Assembly: GCA_011620215.1 (NCBI GenBank)
Contig: WOZP01000116.1
Span: forward strand, 1 to 38,305
Direction of reading: 5' to 3'
DNA: 38,305 nucleotides
Source: Rugosibacter sp.
Lineage (GTDB): Bacteria > Pseudomonadota > Gammaproteobacteria > Burkholderiales > Rhodocyclaceae
Shown here: one piece after another, positions 25,129 to 34,425 of the stretch
How the letters are laid out: each line of letters opens with the position of its first letter
Position numbering within the stretch: the first letter of the stretch is position 1
The notes under the pieces: generated by a model
Databases searched by the model: none
What the model was told of the DNA's origin: nothing
What the model saw: only the letters and a program-made list of their open reading frames with translations
Program-made: the position numbers and the translations under genes

Positions 25129-26940
25129 ATGCGCGCCAGCCAGTTTTTCATTGCCACTCTCAAAGAAGCACCTTCAGACGCCGAGATCATCAGCCACCAA
25201 CTCATGATGCGCGCCGGGCTCATTCGCCGTCTTGCCGGAGGAATCTATACCTGGATGCCGATGGGGCTGCGCGTGCTGCGCAAGGTGGAAGCCATCGTGA
25301 GGGAAGAGATGAATCGCGCCGGTGCCATCGAGCTGCTCATGCCTGCTGTGCAGCCTTTCGAATTGTGGGAGGAATCCGGACGCGGCCCGGGCTATGGCCC
25401 GGAGCTGCTGCGTTTCAAGGATCGTCATCAGCGCAATTTTGTCATCGGCCCCACGCACGAGGAAGTGATTACCGACATCGTGCGCCGCGAGGTAAAAAGT
25501 TATCGCCAGTTGCCGCGCAACTTTTACCAGATTCAAACCAAATTCCGCGACGAAATCCGGCCGCGTTTTGGCGTCATGCGCGGGCGGGAATTCTTGATGA
25601 AGGATGCATATTCATTCCATACTTCGTTCGCTGATCTGGAACGCGAATACAGCGTCATGCATGACGCTTACACGCGCATCTTCACTCGGCTTGGCCTTGG
25701 ATTTCGCGCTGTGGCGGCAGATACCGGCTCGATCGGCGGCACCGGTTCGCACGAATTTCATGTGCTGGCCGACTCCGGCGAGGATGCTATCGCCTTTTGC
25801 CCGACGTCCGACTACGCGGCGAATGTTGAACTAGCTGAAGCAATCGCTCCCGGAAAAGTTCCTGAAAGGACGCAGAGCGCTGGCGCTGGTGAAGCAACTG
25901 CGCTACAAGGCGGTCAGGCAAAAAACGCCTTCCTCGCCGTAGCGGATGCCGATACGGCGATGATGGAAAAACACGCGACGCCAGGCAAAATCAAATGCGC
26001 CGACGTCGCCGAATTCCTTGGTGCGCCGATCACGCAAATGGTCAAAGCCATTGCTGTCATGGTTGCTCCGCCGCAAGAAACCGAGCAAAAAGAAGCCGGT
26101 CAATTCGCCCTCCTGCTGTTGCGCGGCGACCATGATCTGAACGAAATCAAGGCGCAAAAATGCCTTGGCGAATTTCGCTTTGCGCGCGATGAAGAGATTG
26201 TGACAGCGCTAGGTTGCAAGCCCGGCTACATTGGACCGGTGGGCTTTAATGGTCGTATCGTTGCTGACCGCGCGGTAGCCGTCATGAGCAATTTTGTTTG
26301 TGGCGCCAACGCAGAAGGCCATCACTTGACCAGTGTGAATTTCGGCCGTGACTTGCCACAACCCACAGAAATTGCCGATATTCGCAATGTGGTCGCCGGC
26401 GACCCTTCGCCCGATGGCAAAGGCGTACTTGAATTGTGTCGCGGCATTGAAGTCGGGCATATTTTCCAGTTGCGCACCAAATATGCCGAAGCGCTCAAAT
26501 GCACGTTTCTTGATGAGCAGGGCAAGGAACAGGTCATGGAAATGGGCTGTTACGGCATTGGCGTATCACGCATCGTCGGCGCGGCCATCGAACAAGGGCA
26601 CGACGAGCGCGGCATTGTTTTTCCGCAAAGCATCGCCCCGTTTGCAGTAGTGATCGTGCCCATGGCGTACGGCAAATCAACGATGGTGAAAATCGCAGCA
26701 GACGCGCTGTATGCCCAGCTGCTCGCGGCAGGCATTGATGTGCTGCTGGATGATCGCGATGAACGCCCCGGCTCGATGTTTGCCGATTGGGAACTGCTCG
26801 GTGTGCCGCATCGCGTGGTGGTAGGCGAGCGCGGCTTGAAAGACGGAAAGCTCGAATACAAGGGCCGCAGCGAGACTGATCCGACGCTGGTGGCGACGGA
26901 TGAAATTATCGGATTCTTGCAGCAAAAACTGTGCCCCTGA
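25129..26940 (+). CDS. proS: Prolyl-tRNA synthetase
   Basis: This 603-residue class II synthetase charges tRNA-Pro. The bacterial-type layout is clear. Motif 1 lies around [20 protein letters not shown], motif 2 around [20 protein letters not shown] and motif 3 at [14 protein letters not shown]. An inserted editing domain lies between motifs 2 and 3 (from about residue 230 to 390), and the C-terminal anticodon-binding domain starts near [11 protein letters not shown]. The length is slightly above the usual 570 residues because of an enlarged linker near residues 240-270. Its end overlaps the lytic transglycosylase start by 10 bp. Confidence 0.95.
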   Translation: MRASQFFIATLKEAPSDAEIISHQLMMRAGLIRRLAGGIYTWMPMGLRVLRKVEAIVREEMNRAGAIELLMPAVQPFELWEESGRGPGYGPELLRFKDRHQRNFVIGPTHEEVITDIVRREVKSYRQLPRNFYQIQTKFRDEIRPRFGVMRGREFLMKDAYSFHTSFADLEREYSVMHDAYTRIFTRLGLGFRAVAADTGSIGGTGSHEFHVLADSGEDAIAFCPTSDYAANVELAEAIAPGKVPERTQSAGAGEATALQGGQAKNAFLAVADADTAMMEKHATPGKIKCADVAEFLGAPITQMVKAIAVMVAPPQETEQKEAGQFALLLLRGDHDLNEIKAQKCLGEFRFARDEEIVTALGCKPGYIGPVGFNGRIVADRAVAVMSNFVCGANAEGHHLTSVNFGRDLPQPTEIADIRNVVAGDPSPDGKGVLELCRGIEVGHIFQLRTKYAEALKCTFLDEQGKEQVMEMGCYGIGVSRIVGAAIEQGHDERGIVFPQSIAPFAVVIVPMAYGKSTMVKIAADALYAQLLAAGIDVLLDDRDERPGSMFADWELLGVPHRVVVGERGLKDGKLEYKGRSETDPTLVATDEIIGFLQQKLCP

Positions 26941-27554
26941 CCATTTCCCTTAAGTTACTTGGCGTTCTTGGTACGCTGTTATTTGCCAGCCATGCATGGG
27001 CGGGCGCGCAGCAATACGAGCCCTTGGCGGCCAGTGTGCAGGCAGCATTGCAGGCAACGATTGCCGACCATGCCGCGCCTGAACCGCAGTTTCCTTCACT
27101 CGAAGAAAAAATAAACTGGCTCACCGAAATGTCACGCCGACTGGAGACGCGCATGCCGGATCGCGAAGCGCGACTGGATTTCCTCAAGACCGTTTATTAC
27201 GAAGCCAAGCGTGCCGGACTTGACCCGCAGATGGTGCTGGGCCTGATCCAGGTGGAAAGCGGTTTCAGGAAATACGCCGTGTCATCGGTCGGCGCGCGTG
27301 GCTATATGCAGATCATGCCTTTCTGGGTCAAGCTGATCGGCAGCCAGGACAGCAATCTGTTTCACCTGCGCACCAATCTGCGTTTCGGCTGCACCATCCT
27401 GCGCCATTATCTCGACATCGAAAATGGTGACCTGTACCGCGCGCTGGGCCGCTACAACGGCAGCCTGGGCAAACCCGAGTATCCAAATATCGTGCGCAGC
27501 GCATGGGAGGGACGCTGGGGCTGGGGACCACGGGTGATGCAGGCTACACGCTGA
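26931..27554 (+). CDS. Lytic transglycosylase (SLT domain)
   Basis: This 207-residue exported enzyme cleaves peptidoglycan between MurNAc and GlcNAc. A signal peptide ([18 protein letters not shown]) is followed by an SLT domain with catalytic Glu in [16 protein letters not shown], then [12 protein letters not shown] and the conserved YNGS. The GTG start at 26931 overlaps proS by 10 bp, which fits the signal peptide starting there. A dispersed-repeat copy begins at its stop codon. Confidence 0.9.
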   Translation: MPLTISLKLLGVLGTLLFASHAWAGAQQYEPLAASVQAALQATIADHAAPEPQFPSLEEKINWLTEMSRRLETRMPDREARLDFLKTVYYEAKRAGLDPQMVLGLIQVESGFRKYAVSSVGARGYMQIMPFWVKLIGSQDSNLFHLRTNLRFGCTILRHYLDIENGDLYRALGRYNGSLGKPEYPNIVRSAWEGRWGWGPRVMQATR

Positions 27555-27578
27555 AAAGTCGGCGCTGGCAATACGGCG
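27554..27578 (+). repeat. Dispersed post-stop repeat, copy 6
   Basis: AAAAGTCGGCGCTGGCAATA and five more bases begin with the last base of the lytic transglycosylase stop codon, in the same orientation. Confidence 0.8.
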
Positions 27579-27607
27579 TCAAGAAAGCCTGTCGCGCGTA
27601 ATCCGCG

Positions 27608-28963
27608 TTATCGCATCCCCGGCAACATCCCCTTCATCCCGCGCATCATCTTTTGCATGCCGCCTTTGGAGAACTGCTTCATCATCTTCTGCGTCTGCTC
27701 GAACTGATTGAGCAGGCGATTCACTTCCTGCACCGATACGCCGGCACCTGTGGCGATACGCCGCTTGCGCGTGGCTTTGATGATTTCCGGTTTGGTACGT
27801 TCCATCGGCGTCATCGAGTTGATGATGCCTTCCAGACGGTTCATCGATTTATCATTCACCGCGCCACCTGCCTGTTGCGCGGCCTGACTTAACTGGGCGG
27901 GCAATTTATCCAGCAAACCGGCCATGCCACCCATTTTTTTCATCTGTCCGATTTGTTCCTTGAAGTCGTTCAAGTCAAAGCCCTTGCCGGTTTTCATTTT
28001 CTTGGCAAAGGCTTGCGCTTTTTCTTGGTCCACCGTGCGGTGGGCTTCTTCCACCAGGCTCAGAATATCGCCCATGCCGAGAATACGGCTGGCCATGCGT
28101 TCGGGATGAAACTCTTCCAGCCCGTCGAGTTTTTCGCCCACCCCGGCAAACTTGATTGGTTTGCCGGTGACATGGCGTACCGACAGCGCCGCGCCGCCGC
28201 GCGCATCACCATCCAGCTTGGTCAGGATAATGCCGGTCAAGGGCAGCGTTTCAGCAAATACCTTAGCGGTGTTCACAGCATCCTGGCCTAGCATGGCATC
28301 CACGATGAACAGGGTTTCGATCGGCTTGACCTGCTCATGCAAAGCACGGATCTCGTTCATCATCGCGGTATCAATCGCCAGCCGTCCGGCGGTATCGATA
28401 AAGAGCACATCGTAAAAATGCCGCTTGGCGTAATCGATGGCGGCCGCGGCGATATCGGCTGGCTTCTGGTCAGGTGTCGAGGGGAAAAAATCGATACCCG
28501 CCTGGGCGGATACGGTTTTTAATTGTTCGATGGCAGCGGGCCGATACACGTCGCAACTGACGGTGAGCACTTTTTTCTTTTGCCGCTCTTTGAGCCATTT
28601 ACCCAGCTTGGCAGTCGTCGTCGTTTTACCCGCACCTTGCAAACCAGCCATGAGAATAATGGCGGGGGGCTGTGTCGCCAGATTCAGACCGACACTTGCG
28701 CCGCCCATGAGCTCGGTTAATTCGCGCTGCACAACGCCCACCAGCGCCTGGCCGGGCGTCAAGGAGCCGATGACTTCCTGGCCGATCGACTTCTCTTTTA
28801 CTTTGGCGATGAAGTCCTTGATGACAGGCAAAGCCACATCCGCCTCAAGCAAGGCCATGCGCACTTCCCTGAGCATGTCTGTCACGTTGGCTTCGGTCAG
28901 GCGAGCCTGGCCACGAAGATTTTTAACAACACGGCCGAAGCGCTGGGTTAGATTGTCGAGCAT
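27608..28963 (-). CDS. ffh: Signal recognition particle protein Ffh
   Basis: This 451-residue GTPase binds 4.5S RNA and targets membrane proteins to FtsY. The order is N domain (MLDNLTQRFGRVVKNLRGQA), G domain (GLQGAGKTTTTAKLG, FIDTAGRL, TKLDGDARGGAALS) and a methionine-rich M domain ending KGGMQKMMRGMKGMLPGMR. The start at 28963 gives the standard length; the open frame upstream (to 29443) only mirrors the next gene. It is convergent with the transglycosylase gene and divergent from the CcsA-like gene. Confidence 0.96.
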   Translation of the reverse strand: MLDNLTQRFGRVVKNLRGQARLTEANVTDMLREVRMALLEADVALPVIKDFIAKVKEKSIGQEVIGSLTPGQALVGVVQRELTELMGGASVGLNLATQPPAIILMAGLQGAGKTTTTAKLGKWLKERQKKKVLTVSCDVYRPAAIEQLKTVSAQAGIDFFPSTPDQKPADIAAAAIDYAKRHFYDVLFIDTAGRLAIDTAMMNEIRALHEQVKPIETLFIVDAMLGQDAVNTAKVFAETLPLTGIILTKLDGDARGGAALSVRHVTGKPIKFAGVGEKLDGLEEFHPERMASRILGMGDILSLVEEAHRTVDQEKAQAFAKKMKTGKGFDLNDFKEQIGQMKKMGGMAGLLDKLPAQLSQAAQQAGGAVNDKSMNRLEGIINSMTPMERTKPEIIKATRKRRIATGAGVSVQEVNRLLNQFEQTQKMMKQFSKGGMQKMMRGMKGMLPGMR

Positions 28964-29003
28964 GATGGCAATAGAATTAAATGGCTTAGTGTAGACTTCA
29001 AGA

Positions 29004-29861
29004 ATGTCTCCAATAGTAATACATGTGCTGGTTGCTGCGATATATACCGCACTATCTCTCCAATTGTGGCGAACAAGTTGGCGCGGCTCGCCCAACTTGG
29101 TGGCGAGCCAGTTATCTCTTGGTTCAGCGGGGTTATCCGGGTTAACTTTAGTCGAGCGGATTAGCTTGCTCGTCGCATTAGCCGCACATGCAATCAGTAT
29201 CCGCATGGCGATTTTTGATGGTGCCCAAATGCATTTTGGTTTTGCTATCGCGTTGTCTGTCATGGTGTGGCTGGCCATCGTACTGTTTTGGATTGAAAGT
29301 TTTTTCGCTCGGCTGAATGGCTTGCTGGCACTGGGTTTACCTGCCGCAGCGTTAACCAGCCTGTTGCCCGCCTTGTTCACCGAACCGCATATTCTGGCCA
29401 ATGCCAGTTCTCCGGCTCTGCGCTTGCATTTGCTTGCCGCCATGCTGGCTTACAGCCTGTTTACATTGGCCGCGTTGCACGCCTTGCTGATGGCCGTAGC
29501 GGAACGTGGGCTGCATCGTGGAAAAATCTCACCGTGGCTGGCGAGCTTGCCCCCCTTGCTTACCATGGAAGCCATTTTGTTTCGCTTAATCCATATTGCT
29601 TTTGTGCTACTGACACTCACCTTGGTATCTGGCGTATTTTTCTCCGAGGACTTGTTTGGCAAGGCATTGAAGTTTGACCATAAAACAGTGTTTGCGATTA
29701 TTTCCTGGTTGATTTTCGCCGCCTTGCTTATCGGTCGTCATCTGCGGGGCTGGCGCGGCAAAGTGGCCTTGCGCTGGACACTCGCCGGGTTTGTGGCCTT
29801 GCTGCTCGCCTATGTGGGTACCCGGTTTGTGCTCGAAATTATTCTTAACCGCAGCACGTGA
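29004..29861 (+). CDS. CcsA/YpjD-like cytochrome c assembly membrane protein
   Basis: This 285-residue protein has about eight membrane segments and matches the YpjD branch of the cytochrome c assembly (CcsA) family. The central RLHLLAAMLAYSLFTLAALHALLM and the C-terminal KFDHKTVFAIISWLIFAALLIGRH carry the conserved histidines thought to contact haem. The tryptophan-rich WWD signature of true CcsA is not visible, so a haem-handling role is uncertain. This gene next to ffh is a common betaproteobacterial arrangement. Confidence 0.82.
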   Translation: MSPIVIHVLVAAIYTALSLQLWRTSWRGSPNLVASQLSLGSAGLSGLTLVERISLLVALAAHAISIRMAIFDGAQMHFGFAIALSVMVWLAIVLFWIESFFARLNGLLALGLPAAALTSLLPALFTEPHILANASSPALRLHLLAAMLAYSLFTLAALHALLMAVAERGLHRGKISPWLASLPPLLTMEAILFRLIHIAFVLLTLTLVSGVFFSEDLFGKALKFDHKTVFAIISWLIFAALLIGRHLRGWRGKVALRWTLAGFVALLLAYVGTRFVLEIILNRST

Positions 29862-29884
29862 ATTGCATCTTATAGCCCGAGTCG

Positions 29885-31156
29885 ATGGATGAATTACCCC
29901 TTAGCACGCAATTTGTAGCACTTGCCGTATTACTGATTGTGTCCGGCTTTTTCTCCATGGCCGAAACCGTGATGATGGCGTCCAACCGCATTCGCTTGCG
30001 GCATTTAGCCAAAGAAGGCAACCGTGGCGCACGCTTGGCAATTCAGTTGTTGAACAAAACAGACCAGTTGCTCGGCGTGATTTTGCTAGGCAACACACTC
30101 ATCAATTCGCTAGCCGCCATGCTCACTGCGAATATTGCCGTCGCTGTTTTTGGTGAAGAAAAATGGACGCTTGAGGCGGGTGCGGTTTTTGTCACTTTCT
30201 GCTTGCTGGTATTTTCTGAAATCACACCCAAAGTTGCCGGCGCAATGCATTCAGACTGGCTGGCTATTCGCATTAGCTATACTTTGACACCGTTATTGCG
30301 CATCGCTTATCCAGTTGTATGGTTCGTCAACCTGTTTGTTCGCTCCTTGTTGCAACTACTGCATTTACAACCCAAAGCCAATGCCGCAGGGCACCATTTA
30401 TCTGCAGAGGAAATACGTGCGGTAGTGCTTGATTCGAGCCAGTTTATTCCCTCGCAACATCGGTCGATTCTACTGAATCTGTTTGAGCTAGAGCATGTCA
30501 CTGTGGCCGATATCATGACGCCACGGGGTGAGATTGAAACCATAGATATTGCCCTGCCCATTGATGAAATCATGGCGCAGCTTGCGACCAGCTACCACAC
30601 CCGCGTGATCGTTTCCGAGCATGATTCAGCCAATGTCATTGGTGTGCTCCGCATACGCCACTTGCTAAGCGAAGCGTTTAAAGGGGAAATCAATCTGGAA
30701 ACCCTGCGCGAAAGAATGACGACGCCGTATTTCATTCCCGCAGCGACACCCATCTACACGCAGCTTCAGTTCTTCCGCGAAAACCGCCAGCGCCTTGGGC
30801 TGGTGGTAGATGAATATGGCGAAATTCAAGGCTTGGTTACCTTGGAAGATATTGTAGAAGCGCTGGTCGGAAAATTTACCACCCGGCAAGCCGATGTGGG
30901 CACGCGATTAATCTGGGATGAAGCAGGCACAGTGCTGGTTGATGGAGCCATCAGCTTGCGCGAATTAAATCGTCAGCTTGAACTCGATCTGCCCCTTGAC
31001 GGCCCGCGTACCCTGAATGGATTAATTGTCGAGCACCTGCAAGACATCCCTGAAGTAGGGGTTGGGATGAGAGTCAGTGGCATTCCCATGGAGATTATTC
31101 AAACCCAAAATCGCAAGGTCAAAATGGTTCGACTTCACTATCCTGGGCAAGAGTGA
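29885..31156 (+). CDS. HlyC/CorC (CNNM) family transporter
   Basis: This 423-residue protein has an N-terminal DUF21/CNNM membrane domain of about four helices (VLLIVSGFFSMAETVMMASN, including the helix of SEITPKVAGAM). Two CBS domains follow around ADIMTPRGEIETIDIALPI and LGLVVDEYGEIQGLVTLEDI. The last 80 residues form a CorC/HlyC-associated domain. Family members move or sense magnesium and other divalent cations. It is 23 bp downstream of the CcsA-like gene. Confidence 0.9.
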   Translation: MDELPLSTQFVALAVLLIVSGFFSMAETVMMASNRIRLRHLAKEGNRGARLAIQLLNKTDQLLGVILLGNTLINSLAAMLTANIAVAVFGEEKWTLEAGAVFVTFCLLVFSEITPKVAGAMHSDWLAIRISYTLTPLLRIAYPVVWFVNLFVRSLLQLLHLQPKANAAGHHLSAEEIRAVVLDSSQFIPSQHRSILLNLFELEHVTVADIMTPRGEIETIDIALPIDEIMAQLATSYHTRVIVSEHDSANVIGVLRIRHLLSEAFKGEINLETLRERMTTPYFIPAATPIYTQLQFFRENRQRLGLVVDEYGEIQGLVTLEDIVEALVGKFTTRQADVGTRLIWDEAGTVLVDGAISLRELNRQLELDLPLDGPRTLNGLIVEHLQDIPEVGVGMRVSGIPMEIIQTQNRKVKMVRLHYPGQE

Positions 31157-31213
31157 TACTCTTACCATGATTTGTCCTGCGCAATGACAAGCAACTAGAC
31201 TGAGGGGAAGGGG

Positions 31214-32446
31214 ATGGCGACAACGACCGTGGCGCAAAAGAGGCATATTGTTAAAGATGCCACTTTTCTTTGGGAGGGCAAAAATAAAGTCGGCAAAGTT
31301 GTCCGTGGCGAAATGAATGCACCCAGCGCAGCAGTTGCGCAAGTAGCCTTGCGCCGACAAGGCATTTCCATCAGCAAGCTGAAACAGAAAAAAATTGGCG
31401 CTGGCGGCAAGGTCACCGACAAAGACATCACGCTATTTACCCGTCAGCTTGCCACGATGGTGAAGTCTGGCGTACCTCTTTTGCAGTCGTTTGATATTGT
31501 CGGCAAAGGCACCAACAACCCTGCACTAGCCAAGCTCTTGATCAACATCAAAACAGATGTGGAAACAGGATCCAGCCTCGCCACGGCATTTCGCAAATAC
31601 CCAATACATTTCGATGCGTTGTTCTGCAATCTTGTTGCAGCAGGTGAGCAAGCCGGTATCCTGGACACACTGCTTGACCGGCTTGCCAGCTACAAAGAAA
31701 AAATACAGGCGATCAAGTCCAAGTTGAAAAGTGCGATGTTCTACCCAGCATCTATTCTGGTGGTCGCTTTTGTCATCACAGCAGTCATCATGATTTTCGT
31801 TGTCCCCGCATTCAAAGGCGTGTTCGCCAGCTTTGGTGGTGATTTGCCGGGCCCAACGCTAGTTGTCATCGCCATTTCTGATGGCTTTGTGGCGAACTGG
31901 CATATCATTTTCGGGGCCCTGTTTGCCGCCATCTACGGCGTGGTGTATGCGTTCAAACGCTCACGCCCCTTTCAGATCGCAGTGGATAAATACGCGCTTA
32001 GGCTACCCGTCTTTGGCGACCTGATTCGCAAAACCTCCATTGCCCGCTGGACCCGCACGTTATCCACCATGTTTGCTGCCGGCGTGCCGCTTGTTGAAGC
32101 ACTCGAATCTGTTGGAGGGGCTTCTGGAAACTACGTCTACGCCACTGCCACGCAAGAGATTCAAACCGAAGTGAGCACCGGCTCCAGCTTAACCATCGCC
32201 ATGCAAAACTCGAATGTATTTCCGCCCATGGTGACGCAAATGGTTGCCATTGGCGAAGAGTCCGGGCAGCTCGATTCCATGCTGGGCAAAGTAGCTGACT
32301 TTTTCGAGGCCGAAGTTGATGATGCCGTCGATGCCTTGTCCAGCCTGATGGAGCCCATCATCATGGTATTTCTTGGTGTGCTTATTGGTGGCCTCGTCGT
32401 TGCAATGTACCTGCCCATATTCAAGCTTGGCTCGGTTGTCGGTTAA
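31214..32446 (+). CDS. pilC: Type IV pilus inner-membrane platform protein PilC
   Basis: This 410-residue inner-membrane protein anchors the pilus motor. Both T2SSF repeats are visible: LFTRQLATMVKSGVPLLQSF with GEQAGILDTLLDRLASY, and WTRTLSTMFAAGVPLVEALE with GEESGQLDSMLGKVADFFE. Hydrophobic segments follow each. The N-terminal FLWEGKNKVGKVVRGEM is typical. GGGGAAGGGG precedes ATG. The expected upstream pilB ATPase gene is not present here; pilD follows within ten bases. Confidence 0.94.
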   Translation: MATTTVAQKRHIVKDATFLWEGKNKVGKVVRGEMNAPSAAVAQVALRRQGISISKLKQKKIGAGGKVTDKDITLFTRQLATMVKSGVPLLQSFDIVGKGTNNPALAKLLINIKTDVETGSSLATAFRKYPIHFDALFCNLVAAGEQAGILDTLLDRLASYKEKIQAIKSKLKSAMFYPASILVVAFVITAVIMIFVVPAFKGVFASFGGDLPGPTLVVIAISDGFVANWHIIFGALFAAIYGVVYAFKRSRPFQIAVDKYALRLPVFGDLIRKTSIARWTRTLSTMFAAGVPLVEALESVGGASGNYVYATATQEIQTEVSTGSSLTIAMQNSNVFPPMVTQMVAIGEESGQLDSMLGKVADFFEAEVDDAVDALSSLMEPIIMVFLGVLIGGLVVAMYLPIFKLGSVVG

Positions 32447-32455
32447 GCGTTGCCC

Positions 32456-33313
32456 ATGAACGTTTTATGGTCTGCTGATCTGTCAATGGTTGTTTTGATC
32501 GCCGGCATACTGGGCTTGATGATCGGCAGCTTTCTTAACGTCGTGATTCACCGTTTGCCTATCATGATGGAGCGCGAGTGGGCCGTGCAATGTGCCGATT
32601 TGCGTGGTGAAACGCCGCCTGTTTTCGAACCGCTCAGCCTGTCTCGTCCGCGCTCACGCTGTCCAAAATGTAACCATGCCATTTCAGCAACTGAAAATAT
32701 CCCGCTTTTCAGTTGGCTATTTTTACGCGGCCGATGTAGCTCGTGCAAAACACCGATCTCGATTCGCTATCCCCTGATTGAGCTAGTGACAGCTGCATTA
32801 TTTGCTTTTGCTGCCACGCACTTTGGTTTAACGGCTGCAGGTTGGGGAGCACTGATTTTTATCGCAGCGCTGATTGCACTCACCAGCATTGACTACGATA
32901 CGCAATTATTACCCGATGATATTACGTTACCGCTGCTCTGGATTGGTTTGTTATTTAATCTGTTTGGCACCTATACCACTCTTGAAAGTGCAGTAATTGG
33001 AGCAATAGCGGGCTACGTGTCGCTATGGAGCGTGTATTGGCTATTCAAGCTGGTCACTGGCAAAGAAGGCATGGGCTACGGCGACTTTAAATTATTGGCA
33101 GCCCTCGGTGCCTGGCTGGGGTGGCAAATGCTCCCTGTGACGATACTGTTGTCCTCCATAGTTGGCGCCATAGTCGGCATCTCGCTTATGGTATTGTCAA
33201 AACACAGCCGCCAAGAACCTATCCCGTTCGGACCTTATCTTGCTGCAGCAGGCATTGTTGCCTTGATTTGGGGCAAACCGCTCACTCAGGCCTACCTCGG
33301 CATAACGCTGTAA
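32456..33313 (+). CDS. pilD: Prepilin leader peptidase/N-methyltransferase PilD
   Basis: This 285-residue membrane enzyme cleaves type IV prepilins and methylates the new N-terminus. FLNVVIHRLP starts the peptidase domain. A four-cysteine zinc site is formed by SRCPKCNHA and GRCSSCKTP. The two catalytic aspartates lie in TSIDYDTQLLPDDI and MGYGDFKLLAALGAW. I used ATG at 32456; an in-frame TTG lies two codons upstream. It sits directly behind pilC. Confidence 0.93.
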   Translation: MNVLWSADLSMVVLIAGILGLMIGSFLNVVIHRLPIMMEREWAVQCADLRGETPPVFEPLSLSRPRSRCPKCNHAISATENIPLFSWLFLRGRCSSCKTPISIRYPLIELVTAALFAFAATHFGLTAAGWGALIFIAALIALTSIDYDTQLLPDDITLPLLWIGLLFNLFGTYTTLESAVIGAIAGYVSLWSVYWLFKLVTGKEGMGYGDFKLLAALGAWLGWQMLPVTILLSSIVGAIVGISLMVLSKHSRQEPIPFGPYLAAAGIVALIWGKPLTQAYLGITL

Positions 33314-33347
33314 GCACTTCAATCCCGATGGCCAGAAGGCCTTCGGC

Positions 33348-33353
33348 TATAAT
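33348..33353 (+). promoter_or_regulatory. Possible -10 box for fmdB-DUF502-aspS
   Basis: A perfect TATAAT lies 32 bp before the fmdB start, in the gap after pilD. No clear -35 is present at 17 bp. A palindrome GAAGGCCTTC sits just upstream, at about 33335-33344. Confidence 0.4.
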
Positions 33354-33384
33354 CATTCTCTATTCAGAAATACCGGAGAATGCC

Positions 33385-33714
33385 ATGCCGATCTACGCTT
33401 ATCGTTGTACTCAGTGCGGCTTTGAGAAAGAATTCATGCAGAAAATGAGCGATCCGTTGCTGACGCTCTGCCCTCAATGTCAGACTGAATCTTTAGCCAA
33501 GCAACTCACTGCCCCCGGCTTCCAGCTCAAAGGCAGCGGTTGGTATGCCACTGATTTTAAAGGTGGGCCGGCAGGAAAACCTGCCGTAACTACTGAGAAA
33601 ACATCAGAACAAACACCCGCGACAGCACCTGACGCCAAGGTTGAAGCTAAAGTTGAAACCAAGACCCAAGCTGCTGTAGCGAGCAAAAGCGAATCCACCA
33701 GCACTAAGGCTTGA
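33385..33714 (+). CDS. FmdB family zinc-ribbon protein
   Basis: This 109-residue protein has the FmdB zinc ribbon MPIYAYRCTQCGFEKEFMQK with C-x2-C and then LCPQCQTES with the second pair, followed by the conserved GFQLKGSGWYATDFK. The C-terminal 45 residues are a low-complexity lysine/threonine/alanine tail, probably disordered. GGAGA six bases before ATG fixes the start. It begins the fmdB-DUF502-aspS group typical of betaproteobacteria. Its function is unknown, perhaps regulatory. Confidence 0.9.
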   Translation: MPIYAYRCTQCGFEKEFMQKMSDPLLTLCPQCQTESLAKQLTAPGFQLKGSGWYATDFKGGPAGKPAVTTEKTSEQTPATAPDAKVEAKVETKTQAAVASKSESTSTKA

Positions 33715-33753
33715 ACTCGCTCAAATACATACTACCCAACCGACCTCTTTGCC

Positions 33754-34374
33754 TTGAAAAAATATTTCGTTACTGGTTTGCTTATCTGGGTACCTCTGGG
33801 GATCACTATCTGGGTGCTGTCCCTGACAGTGCGCTCGATGGATCAGTCGCTGTTGCTCTTGCCACGAGCCATTCAGCCTGAAAATTTGCTGGGTTTCTAC
33901 CTGCCGGGCCTGGGCGTTATCTTGACAATTGGCGTCATTCTGCTCACGGGGCTGCTTGCCACGAATATTGTCGGGCAGCGCTTGGTGCGCTTTTGGGAGG
34001 CACTGCTTTCGCGCATTCCCATTGTTAAATCCGTCTATTACGCAGTTAAACAAGTAAGCGATACGCTTTTTTCTGGCAAAGGTGATGCGTTTCGCAAAGT
34101 GTTGCTGGTGCGTTACCCCCATCCCGAGGCATGGGCCGTTGCTTTTCAAACGGGTAATCCGGCGCGCGATGTAGCGAATATGCTGCCTGAAGAATATGTC
34201 GGTGTTTTTATTCCGACGACTCCCAGCCCGGTCAATGGGTTTTTCTTCTTTGTCAAACGTCGCGATGTCATCGAGCTCGACATGCATGTCGATGATGCGC
34301 TGAAATATATTGTATCCATGGGAGTTGTCGCCCCACCCATGAGGAACCCACTCGGGCACGCCCCAAATCAATAA
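33754..34374 (+). CDS. DUF502 family membrane protein
   Basis: This 206-residue protein has two N-terminal membrane helices (YFVTGLLIWVPLGITIWVL and LPGLGVILTIGVILLTGLLA) and a soluble C-terminal part with SRIPIVKSVYYAVKQVSDT and GVFIPTTPSPVNGFFF, the DUF502 signature. TTG at 33754 is the only start that keeps the first helix. It lies 39 bp after fmdB and 51 bp before aspS. No function is known. Confidence 0.88.
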   Translation: MKKYFVTGLLIWVPLGITIWVLSLTVRSMDQSLLLLPRAIQPENLLGFYLPGLGVILTIGVILLTGLLATNIVGQRLVRFWEALLSRIPIVKSVYYAVKQVSDTLFSGKGDAFRKVLLVRYPHPEAWAVAFQTGNPARDVANMLPEEYVGVFIPTTPSPVNGFFFFVKRRDVIELDMHVDDALKYIVSMGVVAPPMRNPLGHAPNQ

Positions 34375-34425
34375 CCACTGTTACCGATGAACCCATCGGC
34401 AAATCAATCCCGTTCGGAATTTACT

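Noticed and set aside
25875-25902. GGCGCTGGTGA in the proS linker as a degenerate repeat copy
   Set aside because: Only 11 contiguous bases match and the AAAAGTC start is missing.
31393-31416. AAAATTGGCGCTGGCGGCAA in pilC as a further repeat copy
   Set aside because: It matches only partly, and the encoded KKIGAGGKV is in a normal PilC linker; not enough to count.
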